Assembly: GCF_003240585.1 (NCBI RefSeq) | Contig: NZ_PCDP01000035.1 | Location: forward strand, 310,001 to 374,000 | Direction: 5' to 3' | Source: Arminella tubonensis | GTDB lineage: Bacteria > Pseudomonadota > Alphaproteobacteria > Rhizobiales > Rhizobiaceae | Length of the DNA stretch: 64,000 nucleotides | Shown: positions 1 through 8,609 of the stretch, piece by piece | Layout of the letters: each line of letters starts with the position of its first letter | Numbering within the stretch: position 1 is the first letter of the stretch | Made by a program: the position numbers and the translations under genes | The notes under the pieces: generated by a model | What the model was told of the DNA's origin: nothing | The model's input: only the letters and a program-made list of their open reading frames with translations | The model's database searches: none

Positions 1-485
1 CCGGTCGACTGTCCCGCCGACCAGACTTTCGTGACGATGCGGCCGGAAAAATCATTCTGGAAGAAGCTCAGCGATTGCCGCGCCACATGCGCATAGGCCT
101 GCCAGCGCACCAGATTGAGGAATCCCGGCACGACCACCTGTTCCTCGACCAGCGCCCCAAGACTGACGACGACGAAACGCACCACCAGCACGACGAACAC
201 CATGCCGAGAAGAGCGGCCCCATGCCCGGCAAGCAGCCCGCTCCAGCCGGAACCCGGCGGCACCTTGTCGAGAATATCGACCAGATGGCCGACAAACCAG
301 AACAGCGCCGCCTCCAGCATCGCCACCGCTCCGCCAAGCGCCGCCATGGCAAGAAAAGGCACCTTCGCCTGCCCGACATAATACCAGATGAAGGAGTACA
401 GCGATCGCGGCGGCCGCAGATCCCCCTTGCGATAGAACGGGTCGAGCCAGGTTTCGAAGGTACGGAAGACAGCGCGGATTAGCAT
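1..485 (-). CDS. ABC exporter, permease N-terminus (partial, runs off window)
   Basis: An open frame from ATG at 485 to the window edge encodes the first 161 residues of an ABC-type exporter. After a short amphipathic N-terminus it has hydrophobic segments at about residues 43-70 and 88-112. The stretch SFFQNDFSGRIVTKV near residue 145 aligns with TFFANEFAGRVATKV in the exporter at 1662-3518, so the two are paralogues. The nucleotide-binding domain lies outside the window. Two adjacent half-exporters suggest a heterodimer, but that is inference. A toxin-antitoxin pair and a small membrane protein separate them. The start has no strong Shine-Dalgarno sequence and could lie slightly upstream. 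Confidence 0.82.
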   Translation of the reverse strand, partial: MLIRAVFRTFETWLDPFYRKGDLRPPRSLYSFIWYYVGQAKVPFLAMAALGGAVAMLEAALFWFVGHLVDILDKVPPGSGWSGLLAGHGAALLGMVFVVLVVRFVVVSLGALVEEQVVVPGFLNLVRWQAYAHVARQSLSFFQNDFSGRIVTKVWSAGQST

Positions 486-588
486 GAGTGCGATATAGGA
501 GATTTTGGAGATCGCGCAAAGGAAGCGGTGCGAGGCACGGCCTTATATTTTTGTCATGTTCTTTGCTGCCACTTTTCAGGCCAAGCTA

Positions 589-915
589 TCAAAGATCTTC
601 GTCATGGCTGTCGAATATGCCTTCAACATCCCTTCTGCCATGCAAAATGCGAACAATCGTGACAACATCCTGATTGGCCAAGTAGTAGATGCGGACAGCA
701 TCAAAGCCCTTTATTGGCCACGAGCGCATTCCAGCAAGTACCGCGCTATCGAATTGCCTGGGAGAGCCCGCATTCGGCGATAACATCATCTCGTCGATGG
801 ATTGCCGAATGCCGTTGAAGAACCGCTCAGCCACATCTTCACGGCCGACCTCCGAATAGTGCTGCATCTGCTTGAGAACGTCCGCCCGAGCGGCCGGCTG
901 AATGGTGAGCCTCAC
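589..915 (-). CDS. parE: ParE/RelE-family toxin
   Basis: This 108-residue protein has the RelE/ParE fold pattern: an N-terminal strand, two helices rich in Glu and Arg (residues 10-45), then the C-terminal block GMRSWPIKGFDAVRIYYLA and VVTIVRILHGRRD. Family toxins act on DNA gyrase (ParE) or on ribosome-bound mRNA (RelE); the sequence alone does not decide which. Its start overlaps the end of the antitoxin gene by 4 nt, the usual coupled toxin-antitoxin arrangement. It sits between two paralogous exporter genes, which suggests insertion into an older operon. Confidence 0.87.
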   Translation of the reverse strand: MRLTIQPAARADVLKQMQHYSEVGREDVAERFFNGIRQSIDEMMLSPNAGSPRQFDSAVLAGMRSWPIKGFDAVRIYYLANQDVVTIVRILHGRRDVEGIFDSHDEDL

Positions 916-1184
916 CCGGCTTTCTTTCCAGGTGTTCTTTTTGCAAGAAGTTCGGCAGCTTCCAGTTTCAATTCGTTCCAGAATTCTTCGGTGACCGCTT
1001 GGCCTTTTCCGGAACTAAGGCCTTCTAGCAATAGCTCCTGCAGGCGATCGTCGTTCTCCTTCGCCTGGGCCTCTCGGAGCAGACTGCGAACGTATTCGCT
1101 GACGTTGCCGAAGCCCCTCGTGGCAATCTGGTCCTCCATGAAGGTCTTGAGACTTTCGGGCAACGATATCGTAACAGTCACCAT
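912..1184 (-). CDS. parD: ParD-family ribbon-helix-helix antitoxin
   Basis: This 90-residue protein starts with a ribbon-helix-helix domain (VTVTISLPESLKTFMEDQIATRG, then SEYVRSLLREAQ), followed by an acidic and Lys-rich tail expected to wrap around the toxin. ParD proteins neutralise ParE and repress their own promoter. I chose ATG at 1184 because a GGAGG lies 9 nt upstream at 1194-1198; the TTG at 1187 is also in frame. The 8-nt inverted repeat at 1228-1252 is a good candidate autoregulatory operator. The gene overlaps the toxin gene by 4 nt. Confidence 0.88.
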   Translation of the reverse strand: MVTVTISLPESLKTFMEDQIATRGFGNVSEYVRSLLREAQAKENDDRLQELLLEGLSSGKGQAVTEEFWNELKLEAAELLAKRTPGKKAG

Positions 1185-1227
1185 CAAAAGAAACCTCCGC
1201 CATGCGATCGCTTGACGATACCAACGT

Positions 1228-1252
1228 TCTTAACTGTTCTCAATAGTTAAGA
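1228..1252. promoter_or_regulatory. Inverted repeat, candidate ParD operator
   Basis: TCTTAACT and AGTTAAGA form perfect 8-nt arms around a 9-nt spacer, 44 nt upstream of the antitoxin ATG. Ribbon-helix-helix antitoxins usually bind such sites at their own promoter. Assignment to ParD is inference from position. Confidence 0.5.
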
Positions 1253-1296
1253 GGCAAGCAATTGCGATCGATTGCTCTCGAATCCGCCCAACTCCA

Positions 1297-1524
1297 CTAA
1301 TCAGACCTCGGCGCTCCATCTGCGTTGAGCGGTTGCGGCGCGGCGGAGGGCGCGGACTGCACAATTGCCGAGCCGCTGCTGGCGGCCGCGGTGGGAGCGG
1401 GCTTCATCATCCACCAGCCGACAGCCGACAGTCCGATCAATGCAACTCCGCAGACCGCCCAAGCTCTTTTGGTAGTTTTGTGCGGTGTCGTTCGAATATC
1501 GAGCTCTTTCTTCGCGACTTCCAT
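1297..1524 (-). CDS. Small single-pass membrane protein, unknown function
   Basis: This 75-residue protein has a charged N-terminus (MEVAKKELDIRTTPHKTTKR), one hydrophobic segment at about residues 21-40 containing WWMMK, and an Ala/Pro/Ser-rich tail predicted to be periplasmic. The ATG is preceded by GGAGG at a 7-nt spacing, which supports real translation. I do not recognise a family. It lies 137 nt downstream of the ABC exporter on the same strand and could be co-transcribed with it. The tail is low-complexity. Confidence 0.6.
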   Translation of the reverse strand: MEVAKKELDIRTTPHKTTKRAWAVCGVALIGLSAVGWWMMKPAPTAAASSGSAIVQSAPSAAPQPLNADGAPRSD

Positions 1525-1661
1525 GGCAATGCCTCCAGTTCAGCAATGAACTAGCGTCGGGGGAAGAAGTTCCTCGGATCGATACGCGAGCCTTATGCAT
1601 ATCCCGCGCCGCAAGGTCGTCCTGCGATGGCCGCAGCGAATTGCAGCCATCGCCAATACCC

Positions 1662-3518
1662 TCACTCCGCGGCCGCCTCCGCCTCTTCCGAGTGATCGGC
1701 GAGGAACCCGCCGGACTGGCGATTCCAGAGGTCTGCATAGATACCGCCATTGGCGACGAGATCATGGTGGCTGCCGGTCTCGATGATGCGCCCCTTGTCG
1801 AGGACGACGAGACGGTCCATTTCGGTCAGCGTCGACAGCCGATGCGCGATGGCAATGACGGTCTTGCCTTCCATCAGCGCAAAGAGATTTTCCTGGATCG
1901 CCGCCTCGACTTCGGAATCGAGCGCCGATGTCGCCTCGTCGAGAACGAGGATCGGTGCATCCTTCAGGAACACGCGGGCGATCGCCACCCGCTGCCGCTG
2001 GCCGCCGGAAAGCTTGACGCCCCGCTCGCCGACCTGCGCATCGAGACCCTGCCGGCCATGCAGGTCCGACAGCCCCTCGATGAACTCCCAGGCATTGGCG
2101 CGCCGCGCAGCCTCGATGATTTCGGCATCGGTGGCGTCAGGCCGGCCATAGGCGATGTTGTCGCGGATCGAGCGGTGTAGCAGCGACGTGTCCTGCGTCA
2201 CCACGCCGATCAGCGACCGCAGGCTCTCCTGCGTCACCTTCGAGATATCCTGGCCGTCGATGCTGATCTTGCCCGATTCCAGCTCGTAGAAACGCAGGAG
2301 CAGGTTCATCAGCGTCGTCTTGCCGGCGCCCGAACGTCCGACAAGGCCGACCTTTTCGCCCGCCCGAATGTTCAGCGTCAGATCCTCGATGATGCCCTTG
2401 GCCTTGCCATAGTGAAAGCGAATGTGGTCGAAGCCGATCGCACCCTGCCTGGCGGCCATGGGAGGCGCGGAAGCCGCATCGACGATGTCGTGCTGCTTGG
2501 TCATCATCTCCATGCCGTCATAGATCGTGCCGATGTTCTCGAACAAGGCCGAGACCTCCCACATGATCCATTGCGACATGCCGTTGACGCGCATGGCAAG
2601 ACCGATGGCGATGGCAATCGCGCCGATGGAGATCGCGCCGTTCAGCCAGAACAAGATCGAAATCGCCGAGATCGCGAATAGCGCCACGCAGTTGTTGACG
2701 TAGACCGATGCCTGGAACAGGCTGACGAACCGCATCTGCCGATAGACAGTCTGCAGGAATTCGTTCATCCCGGCCTTGGCATAGGTCTCTTCGCGCCCGG
2801 CATGAGAGAACAGCTTCACCGTTGCAATATTGGTATAGCTGTCGACAACCCGCCCAGTCATCGACGAGCGCGCATCAGCCTGGGTCGCTGCGATCTTTCT
2901 AAGCTTCGGCACGAAATAGCTGACGATGCCGATATAGATGGCGAGCCATATCAGGATGGGAACCACCAGCCGCCAGTCGGCCGCGGCAACGACAGCGATC
3001 ATCGTGATGAAATAGGTGACGACGTAGACGAATACGTCGAGCACCTTCATGACAGCCTCGCGCACGGCGAGCGACGTCTGCATCACCTTGGTGGCGACGC
3101 GGCCGGCAAACTCGTTGGCAAAGAATGTCATGCTGTGACGCAGCAGGAAGCGATGCATCTGCCAGCGGGCAATCATCGGATAGTTGCCGAGCAGCACCTG
3201 ATGCATGATCAGGCTGTCGAGGATCGCGGCGACGGGCAGCCCGACGAGCACCATCGCGCCCATCCAGAACAGCTTCCAGCCTTCGGTCTGAAGGAATGTC
3301 GCCTTGTCGGTATGCGACAGCCAGTCGACGATCTGCCCGAGAAACTGGAACAGCGTCACTTCGCCGATGGCAATCAGCATGGTGAGCGTCGCCATCGCCA
3401 CAAGCCAGGGCGCGGCCGGCCTCGTATAGTGCCAGCAAAACGCAAACAGGCCGCGCGGCGGAACATTGGGTTCCTCGCTTGGAAAAGGGTTCAGGCGCCG
3501 TTCAAACCAGCCAAACAT
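1662..3518 (-). CDS. ABC exporter, fused permease and ATPase
   Basis: This 618-residue half-transporter has an N-terminal six-helix exporter domain (about residues 40-330) and a C-terminal ATPase. The ATPase shows Walker A (GRSGAGKTT), the signature LSGGQRQR, Walker B (ILVLDEATSALD) and the switch His (AIAHRLST). MsbA/MDR-type exporters move lipids, drugs or peptides out of the cytoplasm; the substrate here is not evident. I chose ATG at 3518 because GGAG lies 5 nt upstream; an in-frame TTG at 3566 lacks such support. A perfect 16-nt palindrome (3529-3544) and a 15-codon ORF (3679-3726) precede it. Its paralogue begins at 485. Confidence 0.9.
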   Translation of the reverse strand: MFGWFERRLNPFPSEEPNVPPRGLFAFCWHYTRPAAPWLVAMATLTMLIAIGEVTLFQFLGQIVDWLSHTDKATFLQTEGWKLFWMGAMVLVGLPVAAILDSLIMHQVLLGNYPMIARWQMHRFLLRHSMTFFANEFAGRVATKVMQTSLAVREAVMKVLDVFVYVVTYFITMIAVVAAADWRLVVPILIWLAIYIGIVSYFVPKLRKIAATQADARSSMTGRVVDSYTNIATVKLFSHAGREETYAKAGMNEFLQTVYRQMRFVSLFQASVYVNNCVALFAISAISILFWLNGAISIGAIAIAIGLAMRVNGMSQWIMWEVSALFENIGTIYDGMEMMTKQHDIVDAASAPPMAARQGAIGFDHIRFHYGKAKGIIEDLTLNIRAGEKVGLVGRSGAGKTTLMNLLLRFYELESGKISIDGQDISKVTQESLRSLIGVVTQDTSLLHRSIRDNIAYGRPDATDAEIIEAARRANAWEFIEGLSDLHGRQGLDAQVGERGVKLSGGQRQRVAIARVFLKDAPILVLDEATSALDSEVEAAIQENLFALMEGKTVIAIAHRLSTLTEMDRLVVLDKGRIIETGSHHDLVANGGIYADLWNRQSGGFLADHSEEAEAAAE

Positions 3519-3528
3519 GATTGCTCCA

Positions 3529-3544
3529 GAAACGTCGACGTTTC
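3529..3544. promoter_or_regulatory. Perfect 16-nt palindrome next to exporter ribosome-binding site
   Basis: GAAACGTCGACGTTTC is fully self-complementary and lies just upstream of the GGAG (3524-3527) of the ABC exporter. It could be a repressor operator or an RNA hairpin affecting ribosome access. No regulator gene is visible beside it. Confidence 0.45.
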
Positions 3545-3678
3545 GACTGCCATCGCCGCGCGACAAATGCCGCAGACTGATATGGGAGCCGAGTATCGCA
3601 AGAACGAGGCCGCAACAGCCGCGTAGTGGATCGAAAAGGGGGAAATTCGCTAAATTGCGACCCGGGATACCAGGAAAT

Positions 3679-3726
3679 TTACCACGGCATCACGCCAAGG
3701 GGGCGAAGGTTTGAATTGGTGTCCAT
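3679..3726 (-). CDS. Candidate 15-residue leader peptide upstream of ABC exporter
   Basis: A short ORF encodes MDTNSNLRPLGVMPW. AGGGAGG lies 5 nt before its ATG, a better ribosome-binding site than most long genes here have. It is 160 nt upstream of the exporter on the same strand, and a palindrome abuts the exporter's ribosome-binding site. Short translated leaders sometimes control drug exporters, but that role is inference. It may be a chance ORF. The rest of the gap 3519-3890 holds no gene I can support. Confidence 0.3.
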   Translation of the reverse strand: MDTNSNLRPLGVMPW

Positions 3727-3890
3727 TTCAGCCTCCCTTTCTCTAGTTGTGGAGCATGGGTTATTTACACGCGATTTCGCCGATTGAAAAGTCGAAATGC
3801 GCCGTGAGATAGCAATTCTGTTGATGAGAAACATCAGCGGGAGTGATGACGGAGTTCCATTCCCTGCCGCGTTCGGCTAATTCGAAACGC

Positions 3891-4352
3891 ATGAACCTCT
3901 TGCGCATTGCCCTCTACCAGCCCGATATCGCCGGCAACACCGGAACGATCCTGCGTCTTGCCGCCTGCCTCGGCCTTGGCGTCGACATCATAGAGCCGGC
4001 CGGCTTCGACATCTCCGATCGCAATCTGAAACGCGCCGGCATGGACTACATAGCCTCGGTAGACCTGGTGCGGCACGTCAACTGGGAACAGTTCGAGAGC
4101 TGGCGGGCCAGCACCGGACGCCGGCTGATCCTTGCCTCGACAAAGGCAGCTGAACGCTACACCGATTTTACGTTCCGAAGCGACGACGTCCTGCTTTTCG
4201 GCCGCGAGAGCGCCGGCGTTCCCGACCATGTCCATGACCGAGCCGACAGCCGCATCCTGATCCCCATGGTCGAGGGCCAACGCTCCATCAACATCGCCAT
4301 GTCAGTCGCAATGATAACAGGCGAGGCGCTGCGGCAGACGGCTTGGCGTTAG
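3891..4352 (+). CDS. trmL: tRNA (cytidine(34)-2'-O)-methyltransferase
   Basis: This 153-residue SPOUT-class enzyme 2'-O-methylates the wobble nucleotide of tRNA-Leu isoacceptors using S-adenosylmethionine. The three SpoU motifs are visible: GNTGTILRLAACLG near residue 13, LFGRESAGVP near residue 101, and the knot segment RSINIAMSVAMITGEALRQ at the C-terminus. I start it at ATG 3891 (MNLLRIALYQPDIAGN) because that matches the usual TrmL/YibK N-terminus and length; a 16-residue extension is also open. It appears to be monocistronic, with no same-strand gene close by. Confidence 0.9.
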   Translation: MNLLRIALYQPDIAGNTGTILRLAACLGLGVDIIEPAGFDISDRNLKRAGMDYIASVDLVRHVNWEQFESWRASTGRRLILASTKAAERYTDFTFRSDDVLLFGRESAGVPDHVHDRADSRILIPMVEGQRSINIAMSVAMITGEALRQTAWR

Positions 4353-4495
4353 CCTTGTGGGCGACGAATTGGGTGGCGCAAAGCCTGTTAAAAAATGTCG
4401 TTTATGGTGTTGAACGATTTTCGAATGAGAGCATATAATATTTAGCCGGCAAGCAAAAATCGCTATTTGCGACTTCCGGTGGCCACCCCTCTTCC

Positions 4496-4524
4496 AGCAC
4501 TGAAATGCATGCCTTTTCAGTGCT
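4496..4524 (+). promoter_or_regulatory. Stem-loop in the leader of the Na/Pi transporter gene
   Basis: AGCACTGAAA (4496-4505) pairs with TTTCAGTGCT (4515-4524) around a 9-nt loop, about 50 nt before the transporter ATG. No long T-run follows, so a plain terminator is not obvious. The 222-nt gap holds no supported gene. I see no canonical Pho box. Confidence 0.35.
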
Positions 4525-4574
4525 TCCGACAGTTTCGGAGCACTTCGGCATGAGAAGGACAAAAACCAGAAAAA

Positions 4575-6218
4575 ATGGAATCTACTATCGTCATGATCAA
4601 CCTGTTCGGTGCCGTGGCATTGCTGCTGTTCGGCCTGGCACAGGTGAAGGATGGCGTTTCGCGGGCGTTCGGCGCACGACTTCGGACAGGCCTTGCCAGC
4701 GGCACGCGTAGCGGCGGCCGTTCGTTCCTCTCTGGCTTCGTTGCCACGATCGCGCTGCAGAGTTCCACGGCGACGGCGCTGATGGTCGCCTCTTTCGTCG
4801 AGCGCGATCTCGTGCTTCCCAGAATGGCCCAGATCGTCCTCCTCGGCGCCAATGTCGGCACAGCGGTCACCGCCTGGATCGTCGCCACTGGCATCGAATG
4901 GCTCTCCCCCCTCATCATCTTGATCGGCATCGTGCTCTACCGTCGCTCGTCCAGCACGAAGCAAGGCGCCGGAACCGCACTGATCGGCATCGGCCTGATG
5001 CTGCTGTCGCTGCAGCTTCTCAGCATGGCGACCGCGCCGATGCGGGAATCGCCGGCGCTCGGAGCCTTCATCGGCCTGCTCGATGACGCTCTCCCTGTGG
5101 CGTTGATCTTTTCGGCGGTCCTTGCCTTCGTCTCGTCTTCCAGCCTTGCCGTCGTCGTGCTGATCCTGTCGCTCGCCTCGACAGGCATCCTTTCGCCGGC
5201 GCTCGCTGTCGTGCTGGTCCTAGGTGCCAATCTCGGCGGCGCGATCCCGCCGGTCATGGCAACGCTTTCCGGCCCGGCCACCGCTCGCCGGGTGACGCTT
5301 GGCAATCTGATCGTCCGTGCCGTCGGCTGTCTGATCGCCCTGCCCCTGGCAGGCTATGCGGGAGAATTCCTGCAAAGCCTCTCCTTATCGCCGGCCAAGC
5401 TCCCCGTCGACGCGCATCTGCTTTTCAATATCGTGCTAGCGCTAGTGGCATGGCCGTTCTCACCGTTGATATCGAGGCTGATGCTGCGTCTCGTGGCCGA
5501 CGATCCCAAGACTGAAGATGGTGCGAAGTTCCTCGATCAGCAGGCTCTCAATACCCCCGTCGTGGCACTCGCCAGCGCGACTCGCGAAGTGCTCGGTGTC
5601 GGCGATCTGATCGAACGCATGCTGATCCGCACCGAAAGCGCCTTCATCAACAACGACCTGGCGCCGCTGAAGGAAATTGCCGCCCTCGAAAAGCGGGTCG
5701 ACCATATCCAGCAGGAAGTGAAGATCTATCTCTCCAAGCTTGGTCGCGAAGGGCTGGACGAGGAGACCGGTCGTCGCTCTATCGTCATCATCGACTACGC
5801 CATCAACCTCGAGCATATCGGCGATATCATCGAGAAAGGCCTTTGCGAACAGGTGACGAAGAAGATCACCAAGGGCCTGACCTTTTCGGAAGACGGATAT
5901 GGCGAGTTGAAGAGCCTGTTCAACATGACCATCGACAATCTTCGCGTCGCCCAGACTATCCTCGTCACCCGCGACTTCAAGCTCGCCGTTCAGATGATGG
6001 AGGTGAAGGTCGATGTTCGCCGGCTCGAAAAGCAGTCGTCGGAAAGACATTTGGAGCGCCTGCGCGACGGCCGCATGGATAGCCTGCAGACGAGTTCGCT
6101 TCATCTCGACATGCTGCGCGACTTGAAGCGCATCAACGCCCATATCGTCTCGGTCGCCCATCCGATCCTGGACGAAAGCGGCCTGCTGATCGAAAGCCGC
6201 CTGCGAAATATTCCATAG
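4575..6218 (+). CDS. Na/Pi cotransporter family protein with PhoU-like domain
   Basis: This 547-residue inner-membrane protein has the two inverted repeats of the Na+/phosphate cotransporter II family, each with a QSS- or SSS-type motif (LQSSTATALMVASF near residue 60; VSSSSLAVVVLILSL near residue 190) and a GAN-G motif (GANVGTAVTAW, GANLGGAIPPV). A C-terminal helical region (about 340-540) resembles PhoU domains, as in YjbB/NptA proteins that move phosphate and may sense its status. ATG 4593 is an alternative start. The leader contains a strong stem-loop. Confidence 0.88.
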   Translation: MESTIVMINLFGAVALLLFGLAQVKDGVSRAFGARLRTGLASGTRSGGRSFLSGFVATIALQSSTATALMVASFVERDLVLPRMAQIVLLGANVGTAVTAWIVATGIEWLSPLIILIGIVLYRRSSSTKQGAGTALIGIGLMLLSLQLLSMATAPMRESPALGAFIGLLDDALPVALIFSAVLAFVSSSSLAVVVLILSLASTGILSPALAVVLVLGANLGGAIPPVMATLSGPATARRVTLGNLIVRAVGCLIALPLAGYAGEFLQSLSLSPAKLPVDAHLLFNIVLALVAWPFSPLISRLMLRLVADDPKTEDGAKFLDQQALNTPVVALASATREVLGVGDLIERMLIRTESAFINNDLAPLKEIAALEKRVDHIQQEVKIYLSKLGREGLDEETGRRSIVIIDYAINLEHIGDIIEKGLCEQVTKKITKGLTFSEDGYGELKSLFNMTIDNLRVAQTILVTRDFKLAVQMMEVKVDVRRLEKQSSERHLERLRDGRMDSLQTSSLHLDMLRDLKRINAHIVSVAHPILDESGLLIESRLRNIP

Positions 6219-6299
6219 GGTCTGGCCGCCGATATATTCTGGTCACTTCGGGCGCGCATGATATTCTCCGTTGTTGCCAAAGCAATCGGAGGAAACGCT

Positions 6300-6719
6300 A
6301 TGCAACTGACGCCATATCTGATTTTCGACGGCGACTGCCGGCAGGCTTTCGAATTCTACAAAGAGGCCATCGGCGGCGAAATCGTCATGATGATCGATCA
6401 CAGAATTCCTGAGATGGCCGGTCACGTTCCGCCGGGTTGGGACGACAAGATCATGCATGCCCGGCTGGTGGTCGGGAACGCCACGCTCATGGGCTCGGAC
6501 AACATGCCGGGCGCAACCGGCAAGAAATACGGCTTTTCCGTTTCGCTGCAGGTTGATACGCCGGCCGAAGCGGACCGCTATTTCTCGGCGCTGTCCGACG
6601 GCGCCACCATCACCATGCCGATCGGCCCGACCTTCTGGGCTTTGCGCTTCGGCATGCTGGTCGATCGTTTCGGGGTATCCTGGATGATCAATTGCGAAGG
6701 CCCACGGCAAGCCGCCTGA
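6300..6719 (+). CDS. VOC (glyoxalase/PhnB-like) family protein
   Basis: This 139-residue protein begins MQLTPYLIFDGDCRQAFEFYKEAIGGE, the typical PhnB-like/3-demethylubiquinone-fold start, and ends with FWALRFGMLVDRFGVSWMINC. Proteins of this type often have no known substrate. A GGAGG lies 7 nt before ATG 6300, deciding the start over the upstream in-frame ATG at 6258. It stands between the phosphate transporter and a convergent small gene. Confidence 0.85.
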   Translation: MQLTPYLIFDGDCRQAFEFYKEAIGGEIVMMIDHRIPEMAGHVPPGWDDKIMHARLVVGNATLMGSDNMPGATGKKYGFSVSLQVDTPAEADRYFSALSDGATITMPIGPTFWALRFGMLVDRFGVSWMINCEGPRQAA

Positions 6720-6731
6720 GGGGCCAGCGCA

Positions 6732-6992
6732 TCAATCCGCAGTGGGCAGGCGCCGCATCGTGAACTCGATGCGGTCGCCTTCGATCTGGCGCCAGCTCTC
6801 GACTTCCGTCCAGTAGGCCGCCTTCGGAAAACTGTCGAACCACTCCCGCGCCTTAGCGCGGGCGTCAGGCAGGCTGAGACAATATGTCTGGCGAACGAAG
6901 TCGCCTTTCCCAGAAGCAACCTGGTCCTGGCGGTACTTGGTTATTCTACGCTTCAGCCCATCTAGGGGCGGCGGTCCCGGAATTTTTGTCAT
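6732..6992 (-). CDS. Conserved small protein of unknown function
   Basis: This 86-residue soluble protein begins MTKIPGPPPLDGLKRRITKYRQDQ and is rich in aromatic and basic residues (REWFDSFPKAAYWTEVESWRQIEGD). I do not recognise a domain. ATG 6992 is supported by GAGG 5 nt upstream; the longer frame to 7322 lacks support. It is divergent from hemF, and the 176-nt gap holds a TCCGGA inverted repeat. No signal peptide or membrane segment is evident. Confidence 0.65.
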   Translation of the reverse strand: MTKIPGPPPLDGLKRRITKYRQDQVASGKGDFVRQTYCLSLPDARAKAREWFDSFPKAAYWTEVESWRQIEGDRIEFTMRRLPTAD

Positions 6993-7049
6993 GAAACCTC
7001 GCCTAAAAATCAAAGATAATACTGGCATTTGAAATTTGCGAGTCGAATT

Positions 7050-7065
7050 TCCGGAGTAATCCGGA
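7050..7065. promoter_or_regulatory. TCCGGA-N4-TCCGGA repeat in the hemF divergent promoter region
   Basis: Two copies of the self-complementary hexamer TCCGGA flank GTAA in the gap between the 6992 gene and hemF. It could be an operator for either gene. I saw no FNR/FixK-type TTGAT-N4-ATCAA box. Confidence 0.25.
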
Positions 7066-7168
7066 CAGCGCTTCGGGCTGGTCGCGACAGGTATCTGCTG
7101 GTAAGCACAGGCTAAAATCGAAGCCGCAGGATCAACCGCGGCTTCCGCTGCAATGCCGGAGATCATCC

Positions 7169-8080
7169 ATGGAAAGACCCCAGCTTCCGACAGGCCTGCC
7201 GGAAGACATCGAAGAAAAGAAAGCCGCGGCGCGCGCCTGGTTCGAAAGCCTGCGCGACACGATCTGCGCCGGGTTCGAAGCGCTGGAGGACGAACTATCC
7301 GGCCCCCTCTCCGATCGGCCACCCGGCCGCTTCGTGCCCAAGGATTGGCTCCGGGAAAACGGCGAAGGCGGCGGCGGTCGGATGTCGACGATGCAGGGCC
7401 GTGTCTTTGAGAAGGTAGGAGTTCACACCTCGACCGTCTTCGGTGAATTCTCGCCCGACTTTCGCGCGCAGATGCCGGGCGCCAGCGAAGACCCGCGCTT
7501 CTGGGCGTCGGGCATCTCCCTGATTGCCCACCCGGTCAATCCCAACGTGCCGACGGTCCACATGAACACCCGCATGGTCGTCACCACTAGCCGCTGGTTC
7601 GGCGGCGGAGCGGATCTGACGCCCGTGCTCGACCGTCGTCGCACGCAGGATGACCCCGACACCGCCCTCTTTCATCGCAACATGCAGGCCGCCTGCGAAC
7701 GACACCCCGTGGCCGACTACGCACGCTACAAGGATTGGTGCGACGAGTATTTCTACCTGAAGCACAGGAACGAACCCCGCGGAGTCGGCGGGATATTTTT
7801 CGACTGGCTGCATTCGAATGAGGAAGCCGGCGGTTGGGATGCCGACTTTGCTTTTGTCCAGGATGTCGGCCGCGCATTTTCGAAGACCTATCCACAGATC
7901 GTGCGCTCCAATTTCAATAGTCTGTGGACAGATGCAGACCGGGACGAACAATTGATTCGCCGCGGCCGTTATGTTGAGTTCAACCTGCTTTATGACCGGG
8001 GGACGATATTCGGTCTGAAGACAGGCGGGAACGTCGAGGCGATCCTGTCATCCCTGCCACCGCTCGTTCGTTGGCCGTGA
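7169..8080 (+). CDS. hemF: Oxygen-dependent coproporphyrinogen III oxidase
   Basis: This 303-residue cytoplasmic enzyme uses O2 to decarboxylate coproporphyrinogen III to protoporphyrinogen IX in heme synthesis. Family landmarks are [27 protein letters not shown] (about residues 68-94), [16 protein letters not shown] (about 117-132), [12 protein letters not shown] (about 138-149), [21 protein letters not shown] (about 196-216), and [33 protein letters not shown] at the C-terminus. The length matches the family. It appears monocistronic. Confidence 0.96.
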   Translation: MERPQLPTGLPEDIEEKKAAARAWFESLRDTICAGFEALEDELSGPLSDRPPGRFVPKDWLRENGEGGGGRMSTMQGRVFEKVGVHTSTVFGEFSPDFRAQMPGASEDPRFWASGISLIAHPVNPNVPTVHMNTRMVVTTSRWFGGGADLTPVLDRRRTQDDPDTALFHRNMQAACERHPVADYARYKDWCDEYFYLKHRNEPRGVGGIFFDWLHSNEEAGGWDADFAFVQDVGRAFSKTYPQIVRSNFNSLWTDADRDEQLIRRGRYVEFNLLYDRGTIFGLKTGGNVEAILSSLPPLVRWP

Positions 8081-8163
8081 TGTAAAATTCGCGTGTAGCT
8101 CTACCAGATTTCCGAAGGAGTACTAAATCAGGGTTAGCATGCATCAATCGGAGGAGGATTGTC

Positions 8164-8445
8164 ATGGCTATAACAAGCGGCGCAGCCGCAAAAACACCAG
8201 ATATCGAAGACTATTCGCGGGCGGTCGACACCCCGGAACTCATCACCCGTTTGGCTGAGGACCTGAAAGACAGGAGTGGCTCGGACCTTCCGCTTTCGTG
8301 CTTTATCGAGCAGGTGAGAATGCAGCTTGCCGGAGGTTCACCCGCAGACCTTGCCCGTGCCGCGCTCGATCGCGCTGCCAAACGGAGAAAAGCCTCGGAC
8401 TACGAATCGTCAGACTGCTTCAAGGCCTGGGCGATGCCCGACTAG
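8164..8445 (+). CDS. Small hypothetical protein
   Basis: This 93-residue hydrophilic protein has no membrane segment or signal peptide. A GGAGGAGG stretch just upstream of ATG 8164 makes translation likely. It has an acidic N-terminal half and a basic helix near residues 60-75 (ARAALDRAAKRRKASD). I do not recognise a family. It is followed after 164 nt by the small DUF1059 gene and lies about 80 nt after hemF. Confidence 0.6.
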   Translation: MAITSGAAAKTPDIEDYSRAVDTPELITRLAEDLKDRSGSDLPLSCFIEQVRMQLAGGSPADLARAALDRAAKRRKASDYESSDCFKAWAMPD

Positions 8446-8609
8446 CAGCTGACCGATAATTGAGCCCGGCGGCCAAGAGGAGGCTACGCCGGGCTCCGAA
8501 CCTTTCCGGCGTTATCGCGTTTCCGAAACATCATGCCGCCGAACGCTTTGAGAAATCAGGTGCGGCAAATGATTTTCCCGTCGCGTTGAAACAGAATGAG
8601 GAGATAGAC

